Shown piece by piece: positions 13,726 to 14,867 of a stretch of DNA of 14,867 nt; positions within the stretch are counted from its first letter, which is position 1, and each line of letters starts with the position of its first letter. The notes below the pieces were generated by a model. That model saw nothing but the letters and a program-made list of their open reading frames with translations, searched no databases and was not told the origin of the DNA. Origin of the DNA: Anaerolineae bacterium (GTDB lineage Bacteria; Chloroflexota; Anaerolineae; DUEN01); NCBI GenBank assembly GCA_021159845.1, contig JAGHDS010000286.1, positions 1 through 14,867 on the forward strand. The letters are read 5' to 3'. The position numbers and the translations under genes are program-made.

Positions 13726-14867
13726 ATGAGCATATTGGGTGTAAACATGATGGGGTTGACCCCCCTGGAAACCGTCGCCATATGGTCTATCTTAGGCATC
13801 GCGGTTCTCGGCCTCCTCTACGCCCTCTTCTTGCGCAACCACATCCTGCAGGAAGATAAGGGCACGCGAGAGATGCAGGAGGTATGGGAGGCGATCCGAC
13901 AGGGAGCAGAAGCTTACCTCAATCGGCAGTTGCACACCATTCTGCCATTCATTGCTATCCTGGCAGTGGCATTGTTCCTGAGCGTGTACATTGTGCCCCC
14001 AAGCGCGGAGGCTCTTGAGCGTTTCAAGGGGCTTAGTGAAGGTCAGATCCGGTTGTGGGTAGGCATCGGTCGCGCGATTGCCTTCATTATGGGCGCCAGC
14101 TTCTCCCTGGCGGTAGGCCAGCTGGGTATGCGCATGGCCGTAGAAGGCAACGTGCGCGTGGCATCGGCCGCCCGCCACAGCTTCGGTGAAGCACTGCGCA
14201 TCGCGTACCGGGCGGGTACGATCACCGGGATGCTCACCGATGGTCTGGGTCTGTTCGGTGGCACGCTCATCTTCATGGTCTTCGGTAAAGCTGCCCCAGA
14301 CGCCCTGTTAGGCTTCGGCTTCGGTGGCACGCTGCTAGCCCTCTTCATGCGCGTGGGCGGCGGTATTTACACGAAGGCAGCAGATGTCGGCGCTGACCTG
14401 GTCGGTAAGGTCGAGCAGGACATCCCCGAGGACGACCCCCGAAACGCCGCTGTGGTCGCAGATCTGGTCGGCGACAATGTTGGAGACTGCGCCGGTATGG
14501 CGGCCGATATCTTCGAGTCCTACGAGGTCACCATCGTCTCTGGTTTGATCCTCGGCTTGGCTTTGACGGCCATCACTGGCCACATTGAGTGGATCTTATA
14601 CCCGCTGCTTGTTCGCGGTATTGGCGTGTTGTCCTCTATTATCGGCACCTATCAGGTGAAGGGTGGGGAAACCGAGAAAAGTGGCGATGCCATGACCGCC
14701 ATCTTCCGCGGTTTCCTGACATCCGCGGCCATCTCCGTGATCCTATTCGGGATCGTCGCCTTCGTGTATATGCGAGGCGTACCTGGCGGATGGTGGCGTC
14801 CTTTCCTCTCTACAGCGGTCGGTGTGCTCCTGGCCATCTTGATCGACCGCCTGACTGATTACTTCAC
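13726..14867 (+). CDS. hppA: Membrane-bound pyrophosphatase, 5' part
   Basis: The first 380 codons of an ion-pumping pyrophosphatase, cut by the window end; full-length proteins are usually 650-800 aa. Membrane segments begin near residue 16. The substrate-binding signature DVGADLVGKVE lies at 220-230, followed by DDPRNAAVVADLVGDNVGDCAGMAADIFESYE (236-267), whose aspartates bind the Mg-pyrophosphate. The enzyme hydrolyses PPi and pumps H+ or Na+ out across the membrane. The residue that separates K+-dependent from K+-independent types lies beyond the window, so ion and K+ need are undecided. ATG 13726 follows AAGGAG (13714-13719) with 6 nt spacing. It is transcribed away from the corA operon. 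Confidence 0.96.
   Translation, partial: MSILGVNMMGLTPLETVAIWSILGIAVLGLLYALFLRNHILQEDKGTREMQEVWEAIRQGAEAYLNRQLHTILPFIAILAVALFLSVYIVPPSAEALERFKGLSEGQIRLWVGIGRAIAFIMGASFSLAVGQLGMRMAVEGNVRVASAARHSFGEALRIAYRAGTITGMLTDGLGLFGGTLIFMVFGKAAPDALLGFGFGGTLLALFMRVGGGIYTKAADVGADLVGKVEQDIPEDDPRNAAVVADLVGDNVGDCAGMAADIFESYEVTIVSGLILGLALTAITGHIEWILYPLLVRGIGVLSSIIGTYQVKGGETEKSGDAMTAIFRGFLTSAAISVILFGIVAFVYMRGVPGGWWRPFLSTAVGVLLAILIDRLTDYF

Overview
The window is a GC-rich bacterial chromosome segment. Gene content (ROK protein, GH38 alpha-mannosidase, free-standing STAND/TPR ATPase, beta-CASP nuclease, KimA-type K+ importer, CorA, membrane pyrophosphatase), frequent GTG starts and GC-rich palindromic intergenic repeats suggest a Chloroflexota (Anaerolineae/Thermoflexia-like) lineage, possibly thermophilic. 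That taxonomic call is inference; no rRNA or other marker is present. There are no tRNAs, rRNAs, CRISPR arrays or transposase genes.

Layout. (1) 1-254: a plus-strand extended -10 promoter, a leader that can mask its own Shine-Dalgarno, and a 26-codon ORF. (2) 255-6468, minus strand: a sugar-related operon read ROK -> GH38 alpha-mannosidase -> STAND/TPR ATPase, with a NUDIX hydrolase downstream. The mannosidase and ATPase look translationally coupled. (3) 6469-7614: a 1.1-kb gene-free stretch holding the ROK promoter, a possible 431-bp element with flanking direct repeats, GC-rich hairpins, a strong promoter followed about 95 nt later by an intrinsic terminator, and a structured leader in front of kimA. 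(4) 7615-9453, plus: a KimA-like potassium importer. (5) 9541-13061, minus: a tightly coupled operon corA -> RNase D-like exonuclease -> beta-CASP RNase. The RNase D gene carries a frameshift. (6) 13077-13725: the corA promoter region, a weak hypothetical ORF and the hppA leader. (7) 13726 to the end, plus: 5' part of a membrane-bound H+/Na+ pyrophosphatase.

The most unusual signal is a 39-bp block (34/39 identical) present upstream of two unrelated promoters: the one before the candidate small RNA/leader at about 7180, and the corA operon promoter. In both places it lies exactly 14 bp from a perfect TTGACA followed by a 17-bp spacer. Either it is a shared regulator site, which would link a K+ importer region and a Mg2+ transporter/RNase operon, or it is the end of a dispersed repeat. 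The sequence supports parts of both readings.
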